Below are positions 35,171 through 43,411 of a stretch of 64,000 nucleotides of DNA, in pieces. Both the position numbers and the translations under genes were made by a program. How positions within the stretch are numbered: position 1 is the first letter of the stretch; each line of letters starts with the position of its first letter. A model generated the notes under the pieces. It saw only the letters and a list, made by a program, of their open reading frames with translations. It was not told the DNA's origin and did not search any database. Source of the stretch: Paenibacillaceae bacterium (GTDB taxonomy: Bacteria; Bacillota; Bacilli; Paenibacillales; NBRC-103111); assembly GCA_029256185.1 (NCBI GenBank), contig JAQSYI010000009.1:124001-188000 (forward strand), written 5' to 3'.

Positions 35171-35190
35171 AGTACCTCCACCTTTCAATA

Positions 35191-35235
35191 AGAACATTTG
35201 TTCTTATTTTAACCGAAAGACAAGGCCCTATGCAA
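35191..35235 (-). promoter_or_regulatory. Promoter with LexA (SOS) box
   Basis: On the minus strand TTGCAT (35230-35235) and TAAAAT (35206-35211) are 18 bases apart. AGAACAAATGTTCT (35191-35204) begins two bases after the -10 element and so covers the start point. It matches the Gram-positive core GAAC-RNRY-GTTC exactly; the outer pair is A/T where the consensus has C/G. Confidence 0.65.
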
Positions 35236-35264
35236 GAGGAATCGTTCTCCAGCAACCTGCTGCT

Positions 35265-35684
35265 TTAACTTCCGGCAGGCGCCGCCTCCCGCCTCAATAT
35301 TTCTCGTCGGATAAATCCATACTGTTCGTATAAGCCGTGGGCATCCTTCGTCCCCAGATACTTGGTGGTTTCCGCAAGCGCCGGATGCTCCAGCATACAG
35401 GCCACCAGCCATTTGCCCAGCCCTCTGCCTCTGAATTCGCCGGCCACTACCACATCACATACCCAGGCGAAGGTGGCCCGGTCTGTCACCACCCGCAAAA
35501 AACCGATCTGTTCCCCGCCTCCGTTGAACAATGCGAAGCACAGGGAGGCCGCGATGGAACGTTCGATTCTCTCCCTGCTCCTCCCCTGCGCCCAATAGGT
35601 GGTCTGCAGCAAATCATAGACAACCTGAATATCCAGCTCCGCTGTCACATCGCTGATGCGGAAGCCCTCTGTTCTCCATTCCAT
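35265..35684 (-). CDS. GNAT family N-acetyltransferase
   Basis: This is a 139-residue acetyl-CoA-dependent transferase with VCDVVVAGEFRGRGLGKWLV (acetyl-CoA pyrophosphate loop RGRGLG) and YLGTKDAHGLYEQYGFIRRE near the end. The acceptor is unknown. ATG 35684 follows AGAAGG by six bases; the ATG at 35690 abuts it. It is divergent from the MocR regulator, which may control it as MocR proteins often control a divergent neighbour. Confidence 0.88.
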   Translation of the reverse strand: MEWRTEGFRISDVTAELDIQVVYDLLQTTYWAQGRSRERIERSIAASLCFALFNGGGEQIGFLRVVTDRATFAWVCDVVVAGEFRGRGLGKWLVACMLEHPALAETTKYLGTKDAHGLYEQYGFIRREILRREAAPAGS

Positions 35685-35769
35685 TAACATCCTTCTCCCT
35701 TCCCAATCTGTCTGCTATAATGCCAGTATAAAGGGTTTAATCTCTGGAATCATCTGCTTATTTCTCTAT

Positions 35770-35783
35770 CTGTACGGGTACAG
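35770..35783 (+). promoter_or_regulatory. Inverted repeat upstream of the MocR gene
   Basis: CTGTAC-GG-GTACAG is a perfect palindrome in the intergenic region between the GNAT and MocR genes, about 47 bases before the MocR start. It is a good candidate operator for the GntR-type domain. A TATAAT lies upstream at about 35715 without a clear -35 box. Confidence 0.5.
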
Positions 35784-35829
35784 TTGCACCAATTGCATAG
35801 AGAAGGATATTAGGGAGGGAGGGCGCCGG

Positions 35830-37236
35830 GTGAGCTTGTTATATGAAGAGGTTGTGGAGAGGCTGGCCGGTTTCATACGGAGGGGCACGTACCGGCAAGG
35901 AGCAAAGCTGCCTTCCATCCGTGAGCTGGCAGAGCGTTTTTCCTGCAGCCGCAATACGGTCATTCGGGCTTATGAAGAGCTGGAGCGGAGAAACCTGGTG
36001 TTTTCCGTTGCCAAGAGCGGCTTTTATCTGGTAGACAATGGAGCCGGCGGGTCGGAGCTGAATCTCGAAGCACAAGAGAACGGGAGCAATGGAGGAATCG
36101 ACATGGCTTCTGCGAGCCCTGACGGGCGCATGATGCCCTTCGAGGATTTCCGGCATTGCCTGAACCGGGCCGTGGAGTTGTACAAGAATATGTTGTTCGG
36201 CTACGGGTCCAAGGAGGGGTTGCTTACGCTGCGGGAGCTGCTGGTGAAACGGCTCTATGGAGACCAGATATTCGTTAGGGCCGAGCAGGTATTTATTGTA
36301 TCCGGCGTACAGCAAGCCCTGCATATTCTGGCGGGTATGCCCTTTCCCAACGGGAAGACCCGCATTCTGCTGGAGCAGCCTGCATATACGGGCATGATCC
36401 GCTCCGCCTCCCTGCAGGGGGCGACAGCAATCGGGATCGCGCGTACGGAGCAGGGCGTTAATCTGGCTGAACTGGAGCAGCACTTCCGCTGCAATGACAT
36501 CAAGTTCTTCTATACCACGCCCCGCTTTCATAACCCGTCGGGTGCCAGCTACACCATGGAGATGAAAAGGGCAATTGTACGTCTGGCGCAAGCTTATGGG
36601 GTATACGTACTGGAGGACGATTATCTCGGGGATCTGGATGACCGCCCCCGCCGGGACAGCATGGCCGCTCTGGATTCCTCCGGATGGGTGGTTCATCTGA
36701 GAAGCTTCTCCAAGACGGTGCTCCCCGGCATCCGCCTGGGCTATGCGGTTGTTCCGCATTCTCTTGCACCCGCCATGCGGGAGCACAAGGCGGCAGCAGA
36801 TGCCGGTTCATCGTCCCTGAACCAGGGGGCTCTGGAAATTTATCTGAAATCGGGAATGTTTGATCGCCATCTCAAGAACGTTCGGACCCTCTACAAGGAG
36901 CGGATGGCTGCTCTCCGGGAGGCATGCGCCGGACGGTTGCCGCCCGGCATACGGTTTCACGCTTATGACAATGGCATCTTCGGCATGGTGGAGCTGCCGG
37001 ATGAAATCCCCGCTGCGGCCTTGGCAGCGCGGTTGGAGAGGCTGGGGCTGTCCGTGGCCCCCGGCAACCATATGCGGTTGCCCGGCCAAGCCGGCTGCGG
37101 CTTCATCCGCCTCAGCATCATCCGCGCAGACAAGGAGGAAATCGAGCGGGGCATCACCATCCTTGCCGCCGAGCTGGAGCATGCCCGCAAACAGCATCAC
37201 CGCCGCAGAACCATTGATGATCCGGCCCATGCGTGA
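35830..37236 (+). CDS. MocR-type regulator (GntR DNA-binding domain fused to PLP aminotransferase domain)
   Basis: This 468-residue protein has an N-terminal GntR winged helix (LYEEVVERLAGFIRRGTY, LPSIRELAERFSCSRNTVIR) and a fold-type I aminotransferase domain from about residue 95: GYGSKEGLLTLRELL, TTPRFHNPSG, EDDYLGDL and the PLP-lysine motif LRSFSKTVLPGIRLGY. MocR proteins such as PdxR and GabR sense PLP or amino compounds and control vitamin B6 or amino-acid genes. The gene starts at GTG 35830, after a GGAGGG site. No pdxST genes are nearby. The conserved lysine suggests PLP is bound covalently. Confidence 0.9.
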   Translation: MSLLYEEVVERLAGFIRRGTYRQGAKLPSIRELAERFSCSRNTVIRAYEELERRNLVFSVAKSGFYLVDNGAGGSELNLEAQENGSNGGIDMASASPDGRMMPFEDFRHCLNRAVELYKNMLFGYGSKEGLLTLRELLVKRLYGDQIFVRAEQVFIVSGVQQALHILAGMPFPNGKTRILLEQPAYTGMIRSASLQGATAIGIARTEQGVNLAELEQHFRCNDIKFFYTTPRFHNPSGASYTMEMKRAIVRLAQAYGVYVLEDDYLGDLDDRPRRDSMAALDSSGWVVHLRSFSKTVLPGIRLGYAVVPHSLAPAMREHKAAADAGSSSLNQGALEIYLKSGMFDRHLKNVRTLYKERMAALREACAGRLPPGIRFHAYDNGIFGMVELPDEIPAAALAARLERLGLSVAPGNHMRLPGQAGCGFIRLSIIRADKEEIERGITILAAELEHARKQHHRRRTIDDPAHA

Positions 37237-37251
37237 AGCAGGCGGCGTCGG

Positions 37252-37566
37252 TCAGTCCTCTGCCAGCCACTCTGCCCTGTCCGACCAGGCCGGCAGCGGC
37301 TTCATCATCACTTTGGCCGCGACGGCCGCGGCAGCAGGTGCGAATCCCTGGGTCCTGACAATAAATCCGGTCAATGAGGCCAGCTTCTCCTCGAAGCTCT
37401 GCATGGAGCCGTCAGGACGTGCGCAATGAACGCAGTAATCCTTCGCCGGGTCTCCCATGGCAAACTCCTCCACGGCTGTCATGGGCATTCCGCAAGCTAT
37501 GCATGCTCTACTGCCGGCTGCCTTCCCCGTTGTTCCCACACTGTTTGTCCCGCTTGTTCTGTTCAT
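37252..37566 (-). CDS. Small zinc-ribbon protein
   Basis: This 104-residue protein has one zinc-binding site (CIACGMPM ... YCVHCARPDG) followed by a helical tail containing GFIVRTQGFAPAAAAVAAKV. This two-CxxC arrangement is the putative zinc ribbon family; the biological role is unknown. GGGGAGG precedes the ATG by eight bases. It is convergent with the MocR gene, whose end is 15 bases away, and lies downstream of the TetR gene on the same strand. Confidence 0.75.
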   Translation of the reverse strand: MNRTSGTNSVGTTGKAAGSRACIACGMPMTAVEEFAMGDPAKDYCVHCARPDGSMQSFEEKLASLTGFIVRTQGFAPAAAAVAAKVMMKPLPAWSDRAEWLAED

Positions 37567-37601
37567 ATCTGTTCCTCCCCGTCAAAGTAGCAGCTCTCCG
37601 G

Positions 37602-38192
37602 TTAAACGTGAGCCAATAAACCCATATAATGCTTCAGTAGTTCTTCCCCGCATTGCTTCAGCACAGAGCCTCCCGGCGCGAATAAGTCCCGGTTGATCAA
37701 ATAATGATGGACCAGTCCCACCCATCCGTTGAACAACAGATGAAGGGGCATATGGCGAATGCTCCCAGCCTCCATCTCCCGGACCGCCGCTTCGCCAATG
37801 TGGTGGGAAATCGTGGACTGGATAGAGATGAAGATATTGCGCGCATGCTCGGGCAGCAGCCTGTTCTCCACAATCAACCAGGTGTAGAGCTCTTCGTGTT
37901 CGGTCAAACCGGTAAGATGCGCTTCAAGAACCTCCCCAAGCTTCCTCCTGCCGGCAGCCAGCTCATGGAGGCGGTTGTTCACCGTACTCCCGAATTGGCT
38001 GATAACCTCCGTTACCAGTTCCTCCTGAGTGGCAAAATGGACAAACAGGGTGCCATGGGAAACGTTGGCGGCCTTGGCAATTTCGGCTGTCCGTGTTTTG
38101 GTCAGGCCGGTTCCAGCAAACTGGCTCATCGCCGTGGACACAATGTGATTTCTTGTTTGCTGTTTTTGCTGCTGCCGCCGGGTTTGTGTCAT
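37602..38192 (-). CDS. TetR family transcriptional regulator
   Basis: This is a 196-residue repressor. The DNA-binding domain spans residues about 15-60 (TRNHIVSTAMSQFAGTGLTK, TRTAEIAKAANVSHGTLFVHF), followed by an all-helical ligand domain. GGGGG precedes the ATG by about 12 bases. Overlapping palindromes 40-60 bases upstream are a likely autoregulatory operator. Its targets are unknown; the zinc-ribbon gene 35 bases downstream may be co-transcribed. Confidence 0.9.
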   Translation of the reverse strand: MTQTRRQQQKQQTRNHIVSTAMSQFAGTGLTKTRTAEIAKAANVSHGTLFVHFATQEELVTEVISQFGSTVNNRLHELAAGRRKLGEVLEAHLTGLTEHEELYTWLIVENRLLPEHARNIFISIQSTISHHIGEAAVREMEAGSIRHMPLHLLFNGWVGLVHHYLINRDLFAPGGSVLKQCGEELLKHYMGLLAHV

Positions 38193-38230
38193 TGTTCTTT
38201 TTTAACCCCCTTCCCTTTTAATAAGTTAAT

Positions 38231-38252
38231 ACTCATTGAGTATACACTCATT
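38231..38252. promoter_or_regulatory. Overlapping palindromes, candidate TetR operator
   Basis: ACTCA-T-TGAGT (38231-38241) overlaps TGAGT-ATAC-ACTCA (38237-38250), so ACTCA half-sites alternate three times. It is located just upstream of the leftward TetR gene. Confidence 0.6.
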
Positions 38253-38398
38253 GTAATTTTATTATTCTCTGCTGTCAAGCTTTATTTCTGCCGGATTGAT
38301 GTCAAGCCCCATTCCTGCCGGGCAATAGAAGATAGAGGGCAATTGTGGTAAAATGGGCTTCAATTGCACCAGACACCTTACTATCGAAGGAGATTGCC

Positions 38399-40585
38399 GT
38401 GAAAACACTGGTACTTGCCGAAAAACCAAGCGTCGCCAAGGATCTTGCCCGCGTGCTGGGCGCCGTCCAGAAGCACAAGAGCCACATGGAGGGGCCGCAA
38501 TACGTGGTCACCTGGGCCCTGGGCCATCTGGTAGAGCTTGCCGAGCCCGAGGATTACGATCATAAATACAAGACCTGGAACCTGGAGGATCTCCCCATTA
38601 TCCCGGACAAGATGAAGCTGAAGGTAATCCGCGAATCCTCCCACCAATTCAAGGCCATCGAGCAATTGTGCAAACGATCCGACCTGTCGGAGCTGGTCAT
38701 AGCCACAGATGCAGGACGGGAAGGGGAGCTGGTGGCCCGCTGGATCATGGAGCTGGTCCGTTGGCGCAAGCCCTTCAAGCGGCTGTGGATTTCCTCCCAG
38801 ACGGATCAGGCCATCCGCGAAGGGTTCGCCCGGCTCAAGCCCGGACAGGATTACAACCGGCTCTATCAGGCTGCCGTCTGCCGGGCGGAAGCGGACTGGC
38901 TTATTGGCCTTAATATTACCCGCGCCCTGACCAGCAAGTACAACGCCCAACTGGCCGCTGGCCGCGTCCAGACTCCGACCCTCAGCATGATCAATGCCCG
39001 GGAGCAGGAGATTCGCGCTTTCCGGCCGGTGGATTACTGGCTGGTTCAGGCTGACTTCGGCTCCTTCTCGGCCCAGTGGCGGCACAGCGCAAGCGGGGAA
39101 GCCCGGATTTTTGACCGTGCCCAGGCAGAGGCTCTGGTTCGCCGGATCTCCGGCAAGACCGGACGGGTGCGCCAGATCAAGCGCAGCGAGAAGGTCATTC
39201 CCCAGCCCCTGGCCTACGATCTGACGGAGCTGCAGCGGGATGCCAATAAGCGCTACGGTTTCTCGGCCAAGCAGACCTCCGGACTGCTCCAGCGTCTCTA
39301 CGAGCAGCATAAGCTGGTCACTTATCCGCGTACGGATTCCCGCCATCTCACAACGGATATGGTTCCTACGCTGAAGGGCAGACTCCAGAGTGTAGCGGTC
39401 GGTCCCTATGCAGCGCTGGCCAGGCAGATCTTGAAGACACCGCTGCAAGTCGGCAAAAGGGTGGTTGACAACAGCAAGGTCAGCGACCACCATGCCATTA
39501 TCCCAACGGAGCAATATAATAATCTGAGCGCCCTGTCCAATGAGGAGCGCAAGCTGTACGATCTGATCGTCCGCCGCTTCCTCGCCCTGTTCCTGCCGGT
39601 GTGCAAGTTCGATCAGGCAACGGTTGCCGTTGAGATAGACGGGGAAAGGTTCTTCGCGGCTGGTTCCGTGATCAAGGAGCAAGGGTGGAAGGAAGCTTAC
39701 GGGACGACGGATATGTCCGATCCCGACCAGGAGGAAGACGAAGGGAGCGACGATGCGGCCGGGCCGCAGCAGCGGCTGCCTGAGCTTGCGGACAACCAGT
39801 CCCTTCCCTTGAAGCAGGCCCGGCAGCTTGCGCGCCAAACCAAACCGCCGGCCCGCTACACGGAAGCCACTCTGCTCACCGCGATGGAGAAGCATAAGCT
39901 GGGAACTCCCGCTACCCGGGCAGACATTATCGAGAAGCTGATCAAGACGGATACCATTGAACGGCAGGGCACTTCCGTACAGCCCACCGGCAAGGGAAAG
40001 CAGCTGATCGAGTTGGCTTCTCCCGAGCTGCGTTCGCCTGAGCTTACCGCCAAGTGGGAGCAGGAGCTGGAGAACATTGCCCAGGGGCGGGGCAGCATGG
40101 ACACTTTCCTCTCCTCCATCCGCAGGCAGGCCGCTGAATTGGTGAAGGGGGTCAAAGCAAGCGAAACCGAGTACAAGCCCCATAATCTGACGCACAGCAA
40201 ATGCCCCGAGTGTGCCCAGCCGCTGCAGGAGATCAAAGGCAAACGCGGGCTAATGCTGGTGTGCATTAACAGGGAATGCGGCTACCGCCGTGCCGGAGAA
40301 CCCACCCTGACCAATCACCGCTGTCCCCAGTGCCATAAGAAGATGGAGATTCATGAGGGCAAGGCAGGCAAATATTTTCAATGCCGCAGATGCAATGTGA
40401 TTGAGAAGCTGGAGAACAGCTCCGCTTCAGGCGGTGGACCGCGGCACGGAGGCAAACGGGGTGCTGACCGCTCGGACAAGCAAGCCATCCAGCAGTTCAG
40501 TGACAATGTTCAGTTAAATTCCGGGCTGGCTGATGCGCTTAAGGCAGCGATGGAAAAAAATAATGCCGGAGACTCCCGGCAGTAA
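38399..40585 (+). CDS. topB: DNA topoisomerase III
   Basis: This is a type IA topoisomerase that relaxes and decatenates DNA. Its 728 residues match B. subtilis TopB. The TOPRIM domain starts LVLAEKPSVAKDLARVL and includes VIATDAGREGELVARWI; the active-site tyrosine is in LVTYPRTDSRHL, and LTAMEKHKLGTPATRADIIEKLI marks the DNA-binding region. The C-terminus has two zinc-ribbon-like modules (CPECAQPL...CINRECGYR and CPQCHKKM...CRRCN). It starts at GTG 38399, six bases after AAGGAG. It is monocistronic with a terminator. Confidence 0.96.
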   Translation: MKTLVLAEKPSVAKDLARVLGAVQKHKSHMEGPQYVVTWALGHLVELAEPEDYDHKYKTWNLEDLPIIPDKMKLKVIRESSHQFKAIEQLCKRSDLSELVIATDAGREGELVARWIMELVRWRKPFKRLWISSQTDQAIREGFARLKPGQDYNRLYQAAVCRAEADWLIGLNITRALTSKYNAQLAAGRVQTPTLSMINAREQEIRAFRPVDYWLVQADFGSFSAQWRHSASGEARIFDRAQAEALVRRISGKTGRVRQIKRSEKVIPQPLAYDLTELQRDANKRYGFSAKQTSGLLQRLYEQHKLVTYPRTDSRHLTTDMVPTLKGRLQSVAVGPYAALARQILKTPLQVGKRVVDNSKVSDHHAIIPTEQYNNLSALSNEERKLYDLIVRRFLALFLPVCKFDQATVAVEIDGERFFAAGSVIKEQGWKEAYGTTDMSDPDQEEDEGSDDAAGPQQRLPELADNQSLPLKQARQLARQTKPPARYTEATLLTAMEKHKLGTPATRADIIEKLIKTDTIERQGTSVQPTGKGKQLIELASPELRSPELTAKWEQELENIAQGRGSMDTFLSSIRRQAAELVKGVKASETEYKPHNLTHSKCPECAQPLQEIKGKRGLMLVCINRECGYRRAGEPTLTNHRCPQCHKKMEIHEGKAGKYFQCRRCNVIEKLENSSASGGGPRHGGKRGADRSDKQAIQQFSDNVQLNSGLADALKAAMEKNNAGDSRQ

Positions 40586-40593
40586 AAACCTGT

Positions 40594-40636
40594 AAAAAGG
40601 CAAACAAAGCACGTTTGTGCCGTGTTTGCCTTTTTC
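40594..40636 (+). terminator. Terminator of topB
   Basis: AAAAAGGCAAACA pairs with TGTTTGCCTTTTT, with an inner GCAC-GTTT-GTGC hairpin. Confidence 0.88.
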
Positions 40637-40742
40637 CTGGAAAAATAAGACGAATAGCCCTGTCAGAAGGCCGTCAATTCGGGCGAAGCTCACTCATACT
40701 CTATTCTAACCCAGTTCGTATCTTGGTAAGATGGGAGAGTGT

Positions 40743-41549
40743 ATGAGCATGCCCGTTTATACGACAGGCTTTATAGATAATGTTCTTGTTTCTGGCAGCC
40801 GCAGATTTGTGCAGCTCATGATTATTATCTCCAATTCAGGGTTAGCGACGGGAACCACCTACCTGGAAGGGTATTATATTATGGCCGGGGTTAACCAGCA
40901 ATTCGCCGCAGCCGGCAATGAGCTGCCGCCCCAGACAAACCAGGTTTATATGTATCCAATTTCAAGCATGGATTATTTCCGGGTCGAGCTGACGGCATCC
41001 CTGTTTCAAGTGGAAGCAACCATATTCGGAATCAGCGCAGGCGGAGTGTACACGCCTCTCCCGGTCAAACAGGAGCCCATCCGAAGAATCACCTCCGAAT
41101 ACCGGGATGATTTCACCCTCTCCTCCGCCGACTTTGCCGTACTCAGCTTCCGGAGACGCCCTGCTATAGTACTGCCTGAACAGTACGGGGCTGCTTTGCT
41201 CCCCCAGGCCGTGGAGATTCTGGCAACACGTCCGGTCCGTTATCAACTGGTGCTGGGCGGTACAGTCAACGGTACTTATGTGAATTATCCCACGCCTAAC
41301 ACAAATACTCTGAATGCTTCTACTGCCTTGCAGGTCAACTATACCTGCAGCACCGTAACTGGAGGTAGTGTGGTTTTCTCGGGACAGGGTACCGGTTTGT
41401 CGGGGGCTCATCTGAATACCGCGGTAAACCTGATCGAAAACCAGCTGAAGCTTCCTTTGCCTCATAACACGGCCGTTACTCTTGTGATTAGCTCGCTTAC
41501 GGCTTCCGACAATATCGGCGTCACCTTCCGCATGGAGGAGCAATGGTAG
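40743..41549 (+). CDS. Orphan protein of unknown function, beta-rich, 268 aa
   Basis: I do not recognise this protein. It lacks a signal peptide and membrane segments, is rich in T, S, N, V and Y, and has alternating beta patterns (ALQVNYTCSTVTGGSVVFSG). The final part (HLNTAVNLIENQLKLPLPHN, TAVTLVISSLTASDNIGVTF) reads like a beta-sandwich. Such composition is seen in spore-surface, exosporium-like and phage structural proteins, but no repeat motif proves any of these. ATG 40743 is five bases after GGGAG; ATG 40749 is an equally good start. It is isolated, with about 600 bases of non-coding DNA downstream. Confidence 0.7.
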   Translation: MSMPVYTTGFIDNVLVSGSRRFVQLMIIISNSGLATGTTYLEGYYIMAGVNQQFAAAGNELPPQTNQVYMYPISSMDYFRVELTASLFQVEATIFGISAGGVYTPLPVKQEPIRRITSEYRDDFTLSSADFAVLSFRRRPAIVLPEQYGAALLPQAVEILATRPVRYQLVLGGTVNGTYVNYPTPNTNTLNASTALQVNYTCSTVTGGSVVFSGQGTGLSGAHLNTAVNLIENQLKLPLPHNTAVTLVISSLTASDNIGVTFRMEEQW

Positions 41550-41783
41550 GCAAGAAAACAAAAAAGGCCTCCCGCCGGGACCGTGCCCGAGAAAAAGCCT
41601 AGCTGCTTTTCGTTTAAATTGCCGCTTACGAGAATAAATGCCTGATAGCGCCCTTTGCTGCCGTGCGTTAATCAAGAAGTCGAGCCGCTTCCCCGTTTAC
41701 ACTTCCCGGGACTTTAAAAAATGAAACTCTGCGGGAGCCGCCCCTCTCTATTGAAGCCTGTTCGTTGCATAGCAGCAGTACTC

Positions 41784-41846
41784 CTAGAACGGGTAGCAGG
41801 GCTGTTGCAGAAGCTTGCGGAAAATTCCTTTGATGCGCTTAGCCAC
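41784..41846 (-). CDS. Micro-ORF encoding a 20-residue cationic peptide
   Basis: A GTG at 41846 lies eight bases after a perfect AGGAGG, followed by 20 codons and TAG. The peptide is basic and amphipathic in its first 15 residues (MAKRIKGIFRKLLQQ) and ends PCYPF. It resembles membrane-binding or signalling micropeptides in layout, but matches no family I know. No partner gene follows on this strand. It is the only likely gene in the 41550-42164 gap, apart from a hairpin at 41932-41960. Confidence 0.45.
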   Translation of the reverse strand: MAKRIKGIFRKLLQQPCYPF

Positions 41847-41931
41847 AATCTTTTCCTCCTAATACGCTTAATGATCCGGCGAGGATAAACCCCATTAAGA
41901 GTTTTAAGTAATCCCTCAATGAGAGTACCAC

Positions 41932-41966
41932 AAAAAGAGCCGCTTTTGGCGGCTTTTACAATTTTG
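41932..41966. terminator. Small two-way terminator-like hairpin
   Basis: AGCCGC-TTTTG-GCGGCT is flanked by CAAAAAG on the left and TTTTACAATTTT on the right, so it could stop transcripts from either side. A CAAAACGTTTTG palindrome follows at 42062-42073. The remaining leader of the CDF gene (41970-42179) contains no recognised riboswitch. Confidence 0.55.
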
Positions 41967-42179
41967 TAATAAGTTAATTTGTTGAACTGCTCCTGACAGC
42001 GGTTTTATGTGTCCGTTATATGTCCAATCGCCCGTCAGACAGCCAAAAAAGTTTCTTGTACCAAAACGTTTTGCCCTTGGGCAGATTTTAGCGAAGGAGG
42101 AAAAACTGTTTCTCTAGACCCACAAGGGTCGGTTCGGGTAAGATAAGTTCATGAAAAAAAGAGCATGGAGGTTCAACCG

Positions 42180-43073
42180 TTGGAAACCTATGAGAAATTG
42201 AAAGAAAGCGAGCGGGGAGCTTGGCTAAGCATTGCGGCATACATTCTCCTGTCTCTGGTCAAGATCGGAATCGGACTCACCACGTCCTCAAAGGCGCTGA
42301 TGGCGGACGGATTCAACAATACGACGGATATCGTCGCTTCGCTTGCTGTACTGATCGGGCTGAAGATTTCCAGAAAGCCTCCGGACCATGACCATCAATA
42401 CGGCCATTTCCGCGCAGAGACAATAAGTGCGCTTATTGCTTCGTTCATTATGGCTACCGTTTCCTTGCAGGTGCTGCTGCAGTCCGGCCAGTCCCTCCTG
42501 TCAGGAACCCACGAATCTCCCGGCATCTGGGCAGCTTGGACCGCGCTTGGATCTGCAGGCGTAATGTATGGCGTCTACATATACAATAAGCGTCTCGCGG
42601 ACAAATCAGGCAGCCAGGCGCTCTTGGCAGCGGCCAAGGATAATCTCTCCGATGCCTGGGTCAGCTTGGGCGTGGTAGTCGGGGTAATTGGCTCCCAGCT
42701 TGGACTGCCCTGGCTTGACCCGCTGGCTGCCCTGGTCGTGGGATTGATGATCGGCAAGACAGCCTGGGATATCTTCAAAAGCTCCACACTCAGCCTGACC
42801 GACGGCTTCGATGAAGCCAAGCTTGAGGCGCTCCGCAAAACAGCCGCGGCAACGCCAGGCGTTCTGGATATCAAGGATATCAAAGCCCGCGTCCATGGAA
42901 GCAACATCCTGGTTGACGTGGTTATCCTCGTAAATCCGAATCTCAGCGTCTCGGAGAGTCACGACATCTCGGACGAAATCGAGAAACGGATGCTGAAGAA
43001 GCATCACATCTACAATGCCCATGTGCATATCGAACCTCTGGTCTTGGAAAAACGGGAGCATATTTTCTCTTGA
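42180..43073 (+). CDS. Cation diffusion facilitator (metal exporter)
   Basis: This 297-residue protein has six membrane segments and a cytosolic C-terminal ferredoxin-like domain. The metal sites of the CDF family are visible: ALMADGFNNTTDIVASL (segment 2; Asn and Asp where zinc carriers have His and Asp) and AAAKDNLSDAWVSLGVVVG (segment 5, Asn-Asp pair). The absence of His at the first position points to manganese or iron rather than zinc, as in MneP/MneS. It starts at TTG 42180, eight bases after GGAGG; the ATG at 42165 precedes that site. Together with TerC it would give two Mn exporters. Confidence 0.88.
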   Translation: METYEKLKESERGAWLSIAAYILLSLVKIGIGLTTSSKALMADGFNNTTDIVASLAVLIGLKISRKPPDHDHQYGHFRAETISALIASFIMATVSLQVLLQSGQSLLSGTHESPGIWAAWTALGSAGVMYGVYIYNKRLADKSGSQALLAAAKDNLSDAWVSLGVVVGVIGSQLGLPWLDPLAALVVGLMIGKTAWDIFKSSTLSLTDGFDEAKLEALRKTAAATPGVLDIKDIKARVHGSNILVDVVILVNPNLSVSESHDISDEIEKRMLKKHHIYNAHVHIEPLVLEKREHIFS

Positions 43074-43121
43074 AACCATGATAACCATTATCAGTCCATC
43101 CTGTCAATTGAATCAGATGAA

Positions 43122-43167
43122 ATAAAGAGCAGTCAAGGGGATTATTACGCCTTGACTGCTCTTTGCC
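43122..43167. terminator. Two-way terminator between CDF and DUF1450 genes
   Basis: AAAGAGCAGTCAAGG pairs perfectly with CCTTGACTGCTCTTT around an 11-base loop. Confidence 0.9.
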
Positions 43168-43185
43168 GGGGGCCGGGAATAAGCG

Positions 43186-43410
43186 TTATTTAATAAATTT
43201 TTTGGCCTTTTCTACCGCTTCATCCTCTGTCGGCGCCGTTATATATCTGCCGTTGATAAAGATGAGCGCACTCTTTGCGCAAGGTCCGCAATAGGATTTG
43301 CAGCCCACCTTGATCTCCGCCTCCGGCGACAGCTTTTGCAGCTTGGGCAGCAGTGTTTTTACCCGGGTGTGCTTGCATTTGTCGCAGATTTGGATTTTGT
43401 TCTTCGACAT
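43186..43410 (-). CDS. DUF1450 family protein
   Basis: This 74-residue protein has four cysteines (ICDKCKHT ... VGCKSYCGPCAKSA) and the ending FINGRYITAPTEDEAVEKAK, the pattern of DUF1450, a thioredoxin/ferredoxin-like small family near iron-sulfur genes in Bacillales. It may bind a metal or an Fe-S cluster. GGGGATC precedes the ATG. It starts one base after the upstream IscA-like gene ends, so the two are co-transcribed. Confidence 0.8.
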   Translation of the reverse strand: MSKNKIQICDKCKHTRVKTLLPKLQKLSPEAEIKVGCKSYCGPCAKSALIFINGRYITAPTEDEAVEKAKKFIK

Positions 43411-43411
43411 A

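Noticed and set aside
38381..40195. 604-codon leftward frame opposite topB
   Set aside because: It mirrors the GC-rich codon pattern of topB, which has complete topoisomerase motifs; no ribosome site precedes it.
42005..42164. Possible riboswitch in the CDF gene leader
   Set aside because: Hairpins such as ACCC-ACAA-GGGT and a CAAAACGTTTTG palindrome exist, but none of the consensus segments of yybP-ykoY, NiCo or other metal riboswitches are present.
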